A DNA stretch of 37,878 nt from Candidatus Hadarchaeum yellowstonense (GTDB lineage Archaea; Hadarchaeota; Hadarchaeia; Hadarchaeales; Hadarchaeaceae). Position numbers and translations under genes: made by a program. Positions within the stretch are counted from its first letter, which is position 1; each line of letters opens with the position of its first letter. Shown here in pieces: positions 26,038 to 36,213 of the stretch. The DNA lies in assembly GCA_001515205.2 (NCBI GenBank), contig LQMQ01000057.1, positions 1-37,878 of the forward strand. The letters are read 5' to 3'. The notes under the pieces were generated by a model, which saw only the letters and a program-made list of their open reading frames with translations, was not told the origin of the DNA and did not search any database.

Positions 26038-28213
26038 ACTCCTCGGGCCGCGGCGGCTCTGGCTTCAGCCCCTTGCGCTTGCGGGTATCTCTGATGACCT
26101 GTTCCTGAAGCTCCTTCGGCAACACGTCAAACTTCTCAAACTCCGTGGCCCAGATGGCCCTCCCCTCCGTCTCGGAACGGAGCTCAGCAGCCAGACCAAA
26201 GGAATTAGCCACGGGCAGCGAAGCCTTTATTATTGTGATGTCTTCCTCAGCCTCCATGCTCAAGATCTTTCCGCGGCGGCCTTGAATGACCTTGGTAGCT
26301 CCACCCATGAACTCCTGCGGAACTCGCACCTCCAGCCTGAGCAGCGGTTCCAGCAGGGTTGGCTCCGCCAGAAGAATGGCGGCCTGGATCGGTCGCCTCA
26401 CCGCAGGTATTATCTGCGCCGGGCCTCTGTGCACCGAGTCCTCATGCAGGGTGGCATCCACGATCATGGCCTTTAAGCCGCGCATGGGCTCACGCATGAT
26501 GGGGCCCTCCTCAACCACTTCTTTGAAGGCCTCGATGATGTAGTCCTCAACCTCGTTCATGTACTGGACCCCTTTAGTAGCGTCAACCAGGACATTGGGG
26601 CCGATGATGGTGACAATGTTACGGGCCTCATGAGTTTCCCAGCCCAGCTCCCGCAACAGGTTGGCGCGCTCCTTTCTCTCCTGTTTGTCGGTGATCTTGC
26701 CCTCTTCAATGGCCTTGATGACCTCCGGCTCCAGTGGCTCGACAACGATCTGGAAGCGGTTGTGCTTGTTCGGTGACTTGCCTTCCACGGGGCCTGCTCG
26801 CTTGGTTGGCGTCTCACGGTAAACCACAATCGGCTCAGATGTCTTAACCTCAAGCCCGGCCTTTTTCAGCTTGTATTCAACTATCTCCAGGTGCACCTCA
26901 CCCATCCCGGAGACGAGATACTCCCCGGTCTCCTCGTTTATCTTCACCTTGACGTTGGGGTCCTCGCGGGATATTCTCTTCAGTTCATTGACGAGCTTGG
27001 GAAGATCCTGGAAGTTCTTGGGCTCGACGGCCACGGTGACAACGGGCTCGCTTATGTACCTCAGCTCCTCGAAACCCTTGCCCTCAACACCGGCCTCGAT
27101 CAAGGTTTCGCCAACGAAGGCCTCCTTCATTCCAATTATCGCCCCGATATTTCCGGCCGGAACCTTATCCACCATCACCCGATCGGGCCCCATGTAAATG
27201 TTGACCTGCTGGATGCGGGCTTCCTGACCAGAGCTCACCAGCCTAACCGTCTTCCCCTTTTCCAAGGTTCCTGAGAAAACCCTGCCTGTGGAGATCACGC
27301 CGGCCTGTTCATCGACGATAATGTCAGTGATAACCATGCAGATTTTTCCGTGAGGATTGGCCGTCATCATGTCGCGTCCCAGCTCGCTGTTGATGTCCCC
27401 CTTCCAAATAACGGGGATCCGGCTGGCCTGCGCCTCCTTGGGGTTGGGGAGGTGCCGGATCACCATGTCCAAAACTACCTCATAAACTGGGCTCTTCTTT
27501 GCAAGCTCAGCTTGTTTTCCTTCCCGGTAGGCGTTGAAGATATCCTTGAAGCTGATGTTTTTCTTTCTCATTTGAGGAATGGATAGAGCCCATTTTTCTT
27601 TAGCCGAGCCAAAAGCAACAGATCCCGCCTCAACGCTGACCAACCACTTGTCAGCGACGCTGGGGTGGGCATATCGTTTCACCAGCTCATTGAACTTTGT
27701 TATCAGCTTGACAAAGCGGGCCTGCATCGCTTCAGGGGTGAGCTTAAGCTCGTCGATTAGGCGATCGACTTTATTGATGTAAAGAACGGGACGCACCCGT
27801 TCACTCAGCGCCTGCCTCAGCACCGTTTCCGTCTGAGGCATGACGCCCTCCACCGCGTCCATCACCACAATCACGCCGTCAATGGCCCGCAGCGCCCGGG
27901 TCACGTCACCGCTGAAGTCAACGTGTCCGGGTGTGTCCAGAAGGTTAATCAAGTACTCCTGGCCGTCGAGGGTGTGGGAGAGACTAACAGCAGAAGTCTG
28001 AACTGTGATGCCTCGCTGCTGCTCAATGTCAAGGAAATCCGTGAAAAGCTGTTCGCCAGCCAGTTCAAAGCTTATTATTCCTGATGCGGCGACCAATGAA
28101 TCCGTGAGCGTGGTCTTGCCGTGATCGACATGGGCGACTATACCGATGTTCCTGATGTGTTCCGGCTCCCACATCAGCTTCTGGACATCGGCCAAGTGCT
28201 TGTATCTTCTCAT
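26024..28213 (-). CDS. fusA: Translation elongation factor EF-2
   Basis: GIVAHVDHGKTTLTDSL; DTPGHVDFSGDVTRALRAIDG; diphthamide-site motif LHEDSVHRGPAQIIPAVRR. Confidence 0.98.
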   Translation of the reverse strand: MRRYKHLADVQKLMWEPEHIRNIGIVAHVDHGKTTLTDSLVAASGIISFELAGEQLFTDFLDIEQQRGITVQTSAVSLSHTLDGQEYLINLLDTPGHVDFSGDVTRALRAIDGVIVVMDAVEGVMPQTETVLRQALSERVRPVLYINKVDRLIDELKLTPEAMQARFVKLITKFNELVKRYAHPSVADKWLVSVEAGSVAFGSAKEKWALSIPQMRKKNISFKDIFNAYREGKQAELAKKSPVYEVVLDMVIRHLPNPKEAQASRIPVIWKGDINSELGRDMMTANPHGKICMVITDIIVDEQAGVISTGRVFSGTLEKGKTVRLVSSGQEARIQQVNIYMGPDRVMVDKVPAGNIGAIIGMKEAFVGETLIEAGVEGKGFEELRYISEPVVTVAVEPKNFQDLPKLVNELKRISREDPNVKVKINEETGEYLVSGMGEVHLEIVEYKLKKAGLEVKTSEPIVVYRETPTKRAGPVEGKSPNKHNRFQIVVEPLEPEVIKAIEEGKITDKQERKERANLLRELGWETHEARNIVTIIGPNVLVDATKGVQYMNEVEDYIIEAFKEVVEEGPIMREPMRGLKAMIVDATLHEDSVHRGPAQIIPAVRRPIQAAILLAEPTLLEPLLRLEVRVPQEFMGGATKVIQGRRGKILSMEAEEDITIIKASLPVANSFGLAAELRSETEGRAIWATEFEKFDVLPKELQEQVIRDTRKRKGLKPEPPRPEEFMEK

Positions 28214-28256
28214 TCAAATCACTCCACGAAATATGAATTCCATCATTTAAATAATA

Positions 28257-29432
28257 TCAACGTACTGGGAGATAAGTTGATTCAATCTCATCCTTTTTCT
28301 CCTCGGGAGGGGCGGGAAACTCCGCCGGTAACTCCTTGACGCTCTGACCAATGCCGATGGTATTCCCGATGCCGGCTACGATCACCGTGTCGCCCGGCTT
28401 GGTGCGTTGTCTTATGGCGTTCTTAACCCGTTCAACGGCCTCATCCACACCTTTCACCAATTTTTTATTGAGGGGCTTCAGCGACTCGGTGTAGGATTCC
28501 TTGATCACGATGGCGTCAACTGGTATCTTTCGCTTCACCGCTATTTCCTCTATCTTGTACTTTTCAGTCGGCGGGCCACCAATGGCGGCACCCACACCTT
28601 CAACGACATCGCCGCTGGCCTCACCCTCAAGTTTTCCAGCGGCATCGATCATGATGATGCGTGCCACCTTTCTTTTCTTAGCCAGCCTGGCTATCAGTTC
28701 ACCCGGTTTACCGACCCTGCCGCCGGGTCCTTTGGCCTTGACTATAATGAGCTTCCGCCCCTCAAATTCGGTTTCAGTGTAAACGGTGTCCTCCACCGGT
28801 TCGAGGAATTTGGCCTCTTTAACCAGCTTCACCACCGTCAAGGGACCAACGCCGTCACCTATCGGCTTGCCCTCGACGAACGCCTTGGTGGCGTCCACGA
28901 AGGCCTTGGCGTAGGTCCTCAGGAAAGGAATGTTCATCTGAACCAGCATGACAATCTGGATGTTTTTCGTCTTCTCGGCCAAAACTAAAAAGTGCCGAAC
29001 CAGCCGATAGAGGGTATAGTTGGCCATGGCCCCCTCCATCGCCATCTCCAAGTTGGCGGCGGTTTCGGGATCGGCATTGGGGGCCAGCCTGGCGATCGCG
29101 TCTTTGAAGCGTTTGTCTCGGACGTCCAGTATATGCTCGAGCCTTTTTAAAACTCCCACCGGATCCTCGCTGACGGGCTCGATGGCAAAGAAGTCCAAGA
29201 AATCATTGAACTCCTTCTCCACGTCCTGCTTGGGCTTACCATGCTTTATTATCGCCTTCAATGCTATCCTTCTGCTTTCCTTGGCCATGTTGTCCAGCTC
29301 GACGACTGCCTTTTTCATCTGAGTCAGCCCGGCGCGCGCCTGCAGCCACATCATCTGTGGACTCAAGAGAGTTACCACTGCAAAGAAGATGATGCTCGCC
29401 ACTATCCACCAGATGATGTCAATCTCGGGCAT
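28257..29432 (-). CDS. DUF1512 family archaeal protein
   Basis: N-terminal TM; MWLQARAGLTQMKKAVVELDNMAKESRRIAL; VIVAGIGNTIGIGQ; archaeal DUF1512 layout. Confidence 0.85.
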   Translation of the reverse strand: MPEIDIIWWIVASIIFFAVVTLLSPQMMWLQARAGLTQMKKAVVELDNMAKESRRIALKAIIKHGKPKQDVEKEFNDFLDFFAIEPVSEDPVGVLKRLEHILDVRDKRFKDAIARLAPNADPETAANLEMAMEGAMANYTLYRLVRHFLVLAEKTKNIQIVMLVQMNIPFLRTYAKAFVDATKAFVEGKPIGDGVGPLTVVKLVKEAKFLEPVEDTVYTETEFEGRKLIIVKAKGPGGRVGKPGELIARLAKKRKVARIIMIDAAGKLEGEASGDVVEGVGAAIGGPPTEKYKIEEIAVKRKIPVDAIVIKESYTESLKPLNKKLVKGVDEAVERVKNAIRQRTKPGDTVIVAGIGNTIGIGQSVKELPAEFPAPPEEKKDEIESTYLPVR

Positions 29433-29464
29433 AACATCCCCAAATTAATCTCCCTGTTTTTTGA

Positions 29465-29486
29465 TAAAGGTTGTTGCTAACCTTTA
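29465..29486. promoter_or_regulatory. Inverted repeat TAAAGGTT-GTTGCT-AACCTTTA overlapping the tRNA promoter
   Basis: 8-bp perfect arms with 6-nt spacer; right arm merges with TATA-like CCTTTAAAAC about 30 nt upstream of the tRNA. Confidence 0.5.
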
Positions 29487-29514
29487 AAACTTTGCTGTGA
29501 GAGGATTCAAGGGA

Positions 29515-29602
29515 GCGGGGGTAGCCAAGCCAGGTTGAAGGCGCTGGCTTCAGGAGCCAGTCCCGTAGGGGTTCGGGGGTTCAAATCCCCTCCCCCGCAC
29601 CA
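29515..29602 (+). tRNA. tRNA-Leu (CAG), CCA encoded
   Basis: Acceptor GCGGGGG (29515-29521) pairs CCCCCGC (29592-29598), then ACCA; anticodon arm CTGGC-TTCAGGA-GCCAG; long variable arm; T-arm GGGGGTTCAAATCCCC. Confidence 0.97.
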
Positions 29603-29705
29603 ACAAATTCAATGCTCGTTCCCAGCTGCAGAAAACTCCAATCAGCGGTGAAGTATAATTGCAGTGTTCGATGCCGAAAAAGACCTCAGAAAGGATAATT
29701 TGAAA

Positions 29706-29912
29706 TCATTGGGCTTCGCTTTCCTCGGGAATGAAAATGTCGTCAACCCTCGCCTTGAAAAATCGCGCAATCTTGAAGGCGAGTTCAAGAGAGGGACAGT
29801 ACTTTCCTTTTTCAATGGCTATTATCGTCTGCCTCGTCACCCCCAACCTGGTCGCCAGCTCTTCCTGGGTTAAATCGTGCATCGCCCGGTAAATCCTGAG
29901 CTTATTTTTCAT
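29706..29912 (-). CDS. Small Xre-family HTH regulator
   Basis: MKNKLRIYRAMHDLTQEELATRLGVTRQTIIAIEKGKYCPSLELAFKIARFFKARVDDIF. Confidence 0.93.
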   Translation of the reverse strand: MKNKLRIYRAMHDLTQEELATRLGVTRQTIIAIEKGKYCPSLELAFKIARFFKARVDDIFIPEESEAQ

Positions 29913-29917
29913 AAAGG

Positions 29918-30316
29918 CTACTCCCCAAATTTCCAAGAATAATATCTGTAGAACATCAGGTACACCGCAAGCAAAAATATCGCCAGGTAAGTTAACGCCA
30001 TTCCAAAATCGGTCAATGCCGGATATCCGCCTCTACCCAGAACGATCATAATCAGGCCAACTATTGCGGTCACTGTGCCCACGACCTGGATGGTTCTCCG
30101 AGAGGCTTTCTCGCTTATTTTGAAGGCCCGCTCATCCACCAAAACCTGCTCGACCCTGCCTTTGATTGAGTACAAAATCAGCAGCCCTATGACCACGGAG
30201 GATATTGCCAAGGCAAACTCACCAGTAACGGCAGAGAGTCCAACGAGAAGGGCTACGGCGATCATTATTGCCCGCCGGTACAACTCATATCTTTTAACAT
30301 TCAATTTCTTCACCAT
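29918..30316 (-). CDS. DUF2178-like small membrane protein
   Basis: Four predicted TM segments with a central KGRVEQVLVDERAFKISEKASRRTIQV motif; immediately upstream of the HTH gene. Confidence 0.75.
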   Translation of the reverse strand: MVKKLNVKRYELYRRAIMIAVALLVGLSAVTGEFALAISSVVIGLLILYSIKGRVEQVLVDERAFKISEKASRRTIQVVGTVTAIVGLIMIVLGRGGYPALTDFGMALTYLAIFLLAVYLMFYRYYSWKFGE

Positions 30317-30430
30317 GTTAATTTTAGTTTACATTATGTTATTTAAACTTTACTATTTGTAAAAATAATTTTACGAAAAAAAGAGCGATTTAAAAACGAA
30401 CGAAAAATCAGGCATTTTCCATTTTCCGAA

Positions 30431-30661
30431 ATGCTTAGACGAATTATCAGGGGAAACAAAATTGAAAAGTTATTTTACCCCAGCAATGGATTAAACTTTC
30501 GGGGTGATGGTGTGGATGTCAAGCTCTCGGTAGACGGCGAGGAGATCGATCTGAACGAGTTCGTTGTAAAAATACTGAGCGGGGCCATCGTCGGGGCTGT
30601 GACCTCGCTGCGGGGGATAAAGAAGGACTGGAAGGAAATAGAAATTAGAGTGAAGAAGTAA
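30431..30661 (+). CDS. Small conserved-looking archaeal protein of unknown function
   Basis: 76-aa ORF with ATG start and good composition; convergent with the following gene. Confidence 0.6.
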   Translation: MLRRIIRGNKIEKLFYPSNGLNFRGDGVDVKLSVDGEEIDLNEFVVKILSGAIVGAVTSLRGIKKDWKEIEIRVKK

Positions 30662-30668
30662 TCTCTGC

Positions 30669-33359
30669 TCAGGTGAGGTTCAAAACAGCCACATAGCCCT
30701 CTTCAGACGGTTTGATGGTGAAGCCCATCTTCTGGGCCAGGCGAAGCATCTTCTTGTTTTCGCGCATGATGATGCCGTAAATGCTCTCGAGACCTTTTTC
30801 CTGAGCAATTTCAATGAGCATGTCCATCAGCTTGGTGCCCAGACCCTTGCCCTGATACTTGTCGGCCAGAACAATCGCGAACTCGCCACGCTTTTTACCC
30901 GGCTCGGTGATCAACCTCGCCACACCGATCTCCTTCTTTTTGTCCCCTTCCCGAAGCTCGGCGATTATCGCCATTTCCCGGTCATAATCTATGTTGCAGA
31001 AACGCACCAAGTCTTCATGGGACAGGTCCTTGATTACCCTGAAAAATCTGAACCTGCTGGTTTCCTCAGAAAGCCCCTTAATGAACTCATACTCTATCTG
31101 TTCATCCTCCGGTCGGATTGGCCTGAGGATCACCTCGGTTCCGTCCTTCAACCTCCACGGAACCACGTATTTGGTGGGATAAGGCAAAATGGAGAGGTGC
31201 CCGTAAGGATCGGTAAGACGCAACGCCTCAACATCAATGGTTGCCCTGGCATCGAGAGCGGTGATCTCGCCCTTTGAAGCCGCAAGCGGGTTTATATCGA
31301 TCTCGGCGAACTCGGGGAAGTCAACTATCAGGTTGGAAAACCGAACCACGATTTCCTCCAAAGCTTTCATATCCACCGGCGGCTTGTTTCTCAAGCCCCG
31401 GGAAATGGCGCGGTAAATCTTTGTTTCCTCCATCAGTCTCCGGGCCAGCGTCTGATTCAACGGCGGCAGGGCTATGGAGAAGTCCCTGTAGAATTCAACA
31501 CCAATTCCCCCCTGACCAAAGAGAATAACCGCGCCAAAGTCCTTGTCCTTTCTGGCGCCGAGGATCAGCTCATAATCAAACTTTTTCATCTTCTGAACGT
31601 AGACGCCATCCACTTTTGCCTGAGGCAAGGCTTTTTTAATTGACTCCATCATGGCCTTATACTCCTTCCTCAAGCTCTCCTCAGAATTGATGCCCACGAC
31701 AACTCCGCCGACATCGCTCTTGTGCACGATATCGGGAGAAGCCACCTTGAGCACAACCGGGTAGCCCAAGCGTGACGCAGCGGCGGCGGCCTCATCTTCA
31801 TTCTTTGCCAGATGAGCCTCAGGCCTAGGAATCCGGTAGGCATCAAAGAACTTGTCTATTTCCGCCTGGGTCAGGTTGGTCCTTCCCTCCGCAACCGCCT
31901 TTCTAATGATGAGCTTCAGGTGGCTCTTCGGCGGGGAAAGATCCACGGAAAGTTCCTCGGGCGTCTCATAAAGAAGTTCAAGGTTCCGCTTGTACCTGTA
32001 CATGTACATGTAGGTTTTGATGGCCTTTTCCGGTGTGGGGTAGGTGGGCACATCATTTTGATAAAATATCCTCCTGGCCTCCTCAACTTCATTTTCACCC
32101 ATCCAGACCGTCAGAATGGGCTTGATCTTTTTTCTCGCAATTTCGACAACCCTTTGCGCCAGTTCAGTGGACTTGGCAGCACCCTGAGGCGTGTAGAGAA
32201 CTACTACCCCATCAATTTTGGGGTCAGAAAGGCAGACTTCTAAGGTTTTACAATACCTTTCCACGTCGGCGTCCCCGAGGATATCAACAGGATTGCCCCT
32301 GCTCCACTGTGGGGGCAAAAACTTGTTTAGAGCGGCCACTGTCTCGCTGGAGAGATCTGCCAGCTCCCCGAGGTTGTCTATGATGGCATCGGCCGCGATC
32401 ACCCCGGGACCGCCAGCGTTGGTTATCACGGCAATGTTTGGTCCGGCCGGCAAATACCTTGAATCAAGAACGCTAGCGCAGTTGAAAAGATCCTCAATTT
32501 CATCGACCCTCACCACGCCCGCCCTTCTGAAAGCCGCCCGGTAAACCTCAAAATTCCCGGCCAAGGCGCCGGTGTGTGATTTAACCGCCTTGGCGCTCTC
32601 AACATACTTTCCGGGCTTTAAAATTATGATCGGCTTGGTCCGAGCAAAACCTCTGGCGGCGCTCATGAATTTTCTGGCCGAGCCAACGCCTTCCATATAA
32701 ATTATTATGCTCCGGGTGCGCGGGTCCTCACCAAGATAATCTATCAGGTCCCCAAAGTCGATATCCAACATAGATCCCAGGGAGGCAAACATGCTGAAGC
32801 CGATGTGAGTACTGACCGCCCAGTCCAGTATCGCAGCACCCAAGGCCCCACTTTGCGAAATAAAGGCTATCTCCCCAGGCTCAGGCTGGCTTCTTAAAAA
32901 AGTAGCATTCATGGACTCATGGGGCCTGATGAACCCAAGACAATTGGGGCCGAGAACTCTGAAGCCATATTTTTCCTGCAACCTCTTGATCTCTTGCTCC
33001 AGCTTCGCTCCCTCCTCCCCAGCCTCCCTAAACCCCGAAGAAATGATCACGATGCCATCCACACCGCTTCGCCCGCACTCCTCAACCACGGAGGGGACGC
33101 TTTTGGCCGGTATGGCTATCACGGCCAAATCAACGTGCTCCGGGACCTGAGTGATGCTGGGGAAACACTTTAAGCCCATCACTGTCTGGTGGTTGGGATT
33201 AATGGGGTAAATCTTCCTTTTTTCCTTGCCAATAAGTAGATTCCTCATGATCTGGTTGCCTACCGATCCCTCCTTCTCGCTCGCCCCTATTAGCGCCACG
33301 ACCTTGGGATTAAGCATGTTTTCCAGTTTGCCCATTAACCCACCATTTTCACCATTCAC
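30669..33359 (-). CDS. ADP-forming acetate/acyl-CoA ligase (alpha-beta fusion) with C-terminal GNAT domain
   Basis: N-terminal CoA-binding VVALIGASEKEGSVGNQIMRNL; KSHTGALAGN with His; ATP-grasp LGYPVVLKVASPDIVHKSDVGGV; C-terminal GNAT VLADKYQGKGLGTKLMDMLIEIAQEKG. Confidence 0.95.
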   Translation of the reverse strand: MNGENGGLMGKLENMLNPKVVALIGASEKEGSVGNQIMRNLLIGKEKRKIYPINPNHQTVMGLKCFPSITQVPEHVDLAVIAIPAKSVPSVVEECGRSGVDGIVIISSGFREAGEEGAKLEQEIKRLQEKYGFRVLGPNCLGFIRPHESMNATFLRSQPEPGEIAFISQSGALGAAILDWAVSTHIGFSMFASLGSMLDIDFGDLIDYLGEDPRTRSIIIYMEGVGSARKFMSAARGFARTKPIIILKPGKYVESAKAVKSHTGALAGNFEVYRAAFRRAGVVRVDEIEDLFNCASVLDSRYLPAGPNIAVITNAGGPGVIAADAIIDNLGELADLSSETVAALNKFLPPQWSRGNPVDILGDADVERYCKTLEVCLSDPKIDGVVVLYTPQGAAKSTELAQRVVEIARKKIKPILTVWMGENEVEEARRIFYQNDVPTYPTPEKAIKTYMYMYRYKRNLELLYETPEELSVDLSPPKSHLKLIIRKAVAEGRTNLTQAEIDKFFDAYRIPRPEAHLAKNEDEAAAAASRLGYPVVLKVASPDIVHKSDVGGVVVGINSEESLRKEYKAMMESIKKALPQAKVDGVYVQKMKKFDYELILGARKDKDFGAVILFGQGGIGVEFYRDFSIALPPLNQTLARRLMEETKIYRAISRGLRNKPPVDMKALEEIVVRFSNLIVDFPEFAEIDINPLAASKGEITALDARATIDVEALRLTDPYGHLSILPYPTKYVVPWRLKDGTEVILRPIRPEDEQIEYEFIKGLSEETSRFRFFRVIKDLSHEDLVRFCNIDYDREMAIIAELREGDKKKEIGVARLITEPGKKRGEFAIVLADKYQGKGLGTKLMDMLIEIAQEKGLESIYGIIMRENKKMLRLAQKMGFTIKPSEEGYVAVLNLT

Positions 33360-33453
33360 TGGCGACCAATTTATATATGGGTATGTCTCAAAATCCTAGC
33401 TTCCGTCTTAGCCAGTCACGGGGCAAGCTTTTAAAGAAACGATGGCCTGAAGA

Positions 33454-36119
33454 TTAGGCTACGGTGTAAGACTTTGCTTCCTTTGACTTCAGCGCGGCGT
33501 GAGCGGCCGCCAGTCTTGCCACTGGTATTCGGAAGGGAGAACAGGAGACATAGTTCAACCCCAGCTCATGACAGAACTCGATTGAGGACGGGTCTCCGCC
33601 GTGCTCGCCGCAAATGCCTATCTCCAGATCAGGCCTTTTGCCCCTGCCCAGCTCCACCGCTATTTTCATGAGCTTGCCCACCCCTTTCCGGTCCAGCCGC
33701 TGGAAGGGATCTGCCTCAAGTATTCCTTTCTCAATGTACTGGAAGAGAAATCTGCCCTCGGCGTCATCCCGGGAGTAAGCGTAGACCATCTGGGTAAGAT
33801 CATTCGTCCCAAAGGAGAAGAACTCCGCATATTCCGCAATCTCGTCTGCAGTAAGCGCCGCACGGGGGACCTCGATCATGGTGCCGAACTTGTATTTCAG
33901 ATCCACACCATGTTTCTGCATCACCTCATGCGCGACCTTCTCCAGCTGCTCCCTGACCAGCTTCAACTCGTTGACATGGCCCACTAGTGGTATCATTATT
34001 TCCGGCTTGGGATTCTTGCCCTCGCGCTTGAGCTCGCAGGCTGCCTCAAAAATAGCCCTGACCTGCATTTCATTGATCTCCGGGTAGATGATGCCCAGCC
34101 TGCAGCCGCGAAGGCCCATCATGGGGTTGGCCTCGCGCATTCCTTCGACCCTCTTGAGCAGCTCCTCTTTCTCCCTGAGCTTCTCAGGATCAGAACCCCT
34201 GAGCCTGAGCTCGATTACCTCCTCCAGCAGTTTTTCGTATCTTGGCAGAAATTCGTGTAAGGGTGGGTCCAGCAGCCTGATGATCACAGGCAGACCATCC
34301 ATCACTTCCAAGATCTCCTTAAAGTCATTCTTTTGTATCTGGAGAAGCTTTTCTAAGGGTTTTTGCCTCTCCTCCTTGGTCTCCGCCAGGATCATCTCGT
34401 GAACAAGCGGCAGCCTGTCCTCTTCAAAAAACATGTGCTCGGTGCGGCATAACCCAATCCCTTGGGCCCCAAGCTCCCTAGCTTTTCTCGCGTCTCGCGG
34501 GTAATCGGCATTGGCCCAGTTTTGTAGCTTTTTCACCTCATCAGCGAAGGAAAGAATGGCCAGGAGCTCCGGCGACATCTTGGGCTCAATCAGGGGGGCT
34601 GCCCCTAAAATGACCTCCCCGGTGGTTCCGTTTATCGTTATCAAATCCCCCTCTTTAACCACCGTTCCGTCCACTTCAAAGAGCCTGGCATCGACGTCAA
34701 TCTTTATGCTCTCACAACCCACCACCGCCGGCTTGCCCAGTCCCCGCGTCACCACGGCTGCATGGCTGGTGACCCCACCTCTGGAGGTCAAGACACCCTG
34801 AGAAGCGATGATGCCACCAACGTCGTCGGGGCTGGTCTCTGGTCTCACGAGAATAACTTTTTCCCCAGCCTTGCCCATCTCCTTGGCCCGCTCGGAATCG
34901 AAAACCGCCTTACCTACCGCAGCCCCGGGGCTGGCGTTCAACCCCTTGGCTATGACGGTAACTTTGGCCTGGGGATCAACCTGCTTGTGCAGAAGTTGCT
35001 CGATGTGGCTCGGCTCAATGCGCAACAGGGCCTCCTCCTTTGTAATCAGGCCCTCCATCACCATGTCAACCGCTATCTTGACCGCCGCCTGCGCCGTGCG
35101 CTTGCCGGCTCTCGTCTGTAGCATGTAAAGCTTTCCCCGCTCAACGGTGAACTCAATATCCTGCATGTCCCGGTAGTGGCGCTCCAGCTTCTCCGCTATT
35201 TCCACCAGTTTATTGTAGATCTCAGGATACCTCCGTTTCAGGTCATCTATTTTGAGGGGGGTCCGTATACCGGCAACCACATCTTCTCCCTGAGCATTAA
35301 ACAAAAACTCACCAAACAGCTTGCGCTCGCCTGTTGATGGATCCCTGGTGAAAGCCACTCCTGTTCCCGAATCCTCGCCGATATTCCCGAAAACCATCGT
35401 TACCACGTTGACGGCGGTGCCGAGATAATCTGGAATCTTGTAAAATCTCCTGTATTCGATGGCTCGCTTGTTCTGCCAGGAAGCAAACACCGCTCCTATG
35501 GCCAACTCGAGCTGTTTAACTGGATCGCTGGGGAAATCTTGATGGGTCTCCTCCTTCACCAGCTGCTTGAACTTTTTAACAATCTCCTTGAGATCGGTGG
35601 CGGTGAGATCAGTATCAAACTTGGCGCCGACCTTTTTCTTCTGCTCCTCAAAGATCTCCTCAAATTTCTTGCCATCAACGCCCAAGACTATCTTGCCAAA
35701 CATCTGAATGAAACGACGATATGCATCATAGGCAAACCTCTCATTGTTTGTGAGCTTCGCCAGCCCCTCGACGGTTTCATCATTTAACCCGAGGTTGAGA
35801 ATCGTGTCCATCATACCCGGCATTGAATACATCGACCCGGAACGTATGGAAACCAGCAGCGGGTTTTTGGGATCACCGAAACCCTTGCCGGTGATCCTCT
35901 CCAGCTTTTTCATCGCCTCCATTACCTCATCCATCAGGCCGGCAGGAAGCTTTCCGCCGGCGTCATAGTACTGCTTGCAGACCTCAGTTGTAATTACAAA
36001 ACCCGGAGGCACGGGCAGTCCCAGCTGGGCCATGGTACACAGGCCGGCACCCTTGCCCCCCAGAAGCCTTTTGTTGGTGCCGTCTCCCTCGTCGAAAAAG
36101 TACAACCGCTTTGCCATAG
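33454..36119 (-). CDS. ppdK: Pyruvate, phosphate dikinase
   Basis: Starts MAKRLYFFDEGDGTNKRLLGGKGAGLCTMAQLGLPVPPGF; swivelling-domain GGVTSHAAVVTRGLGKPAVVG; C-terminal GICGEHGGDPSSIEFCHELGLNYVSCSPFRIPVARLAAA. Confidence 0.97.
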
Positions 36120-36213
36120 CATCCCTCAACAGGTTAAGCGTGCTACCAAACTTAAAAGTCTTTGCATCGATAGAGTTAAACATCAATGAAAAAAGGATGG
36201 TTTGTGAGAAAAA

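Noticed and set aside
26024-28213. Unusual HRGPAQ at the EF-2 diphthamide loop
   Set aside because: As I recall, a normal archaeal EF-2 variant of the eukaryotic HRGGGQ motif; modified His is present.
31812-32243. 143-aa plus-strand ORF inside the ACD gene
   Set aside because: Shadow ORF opposite conserved ACD coding sequence.
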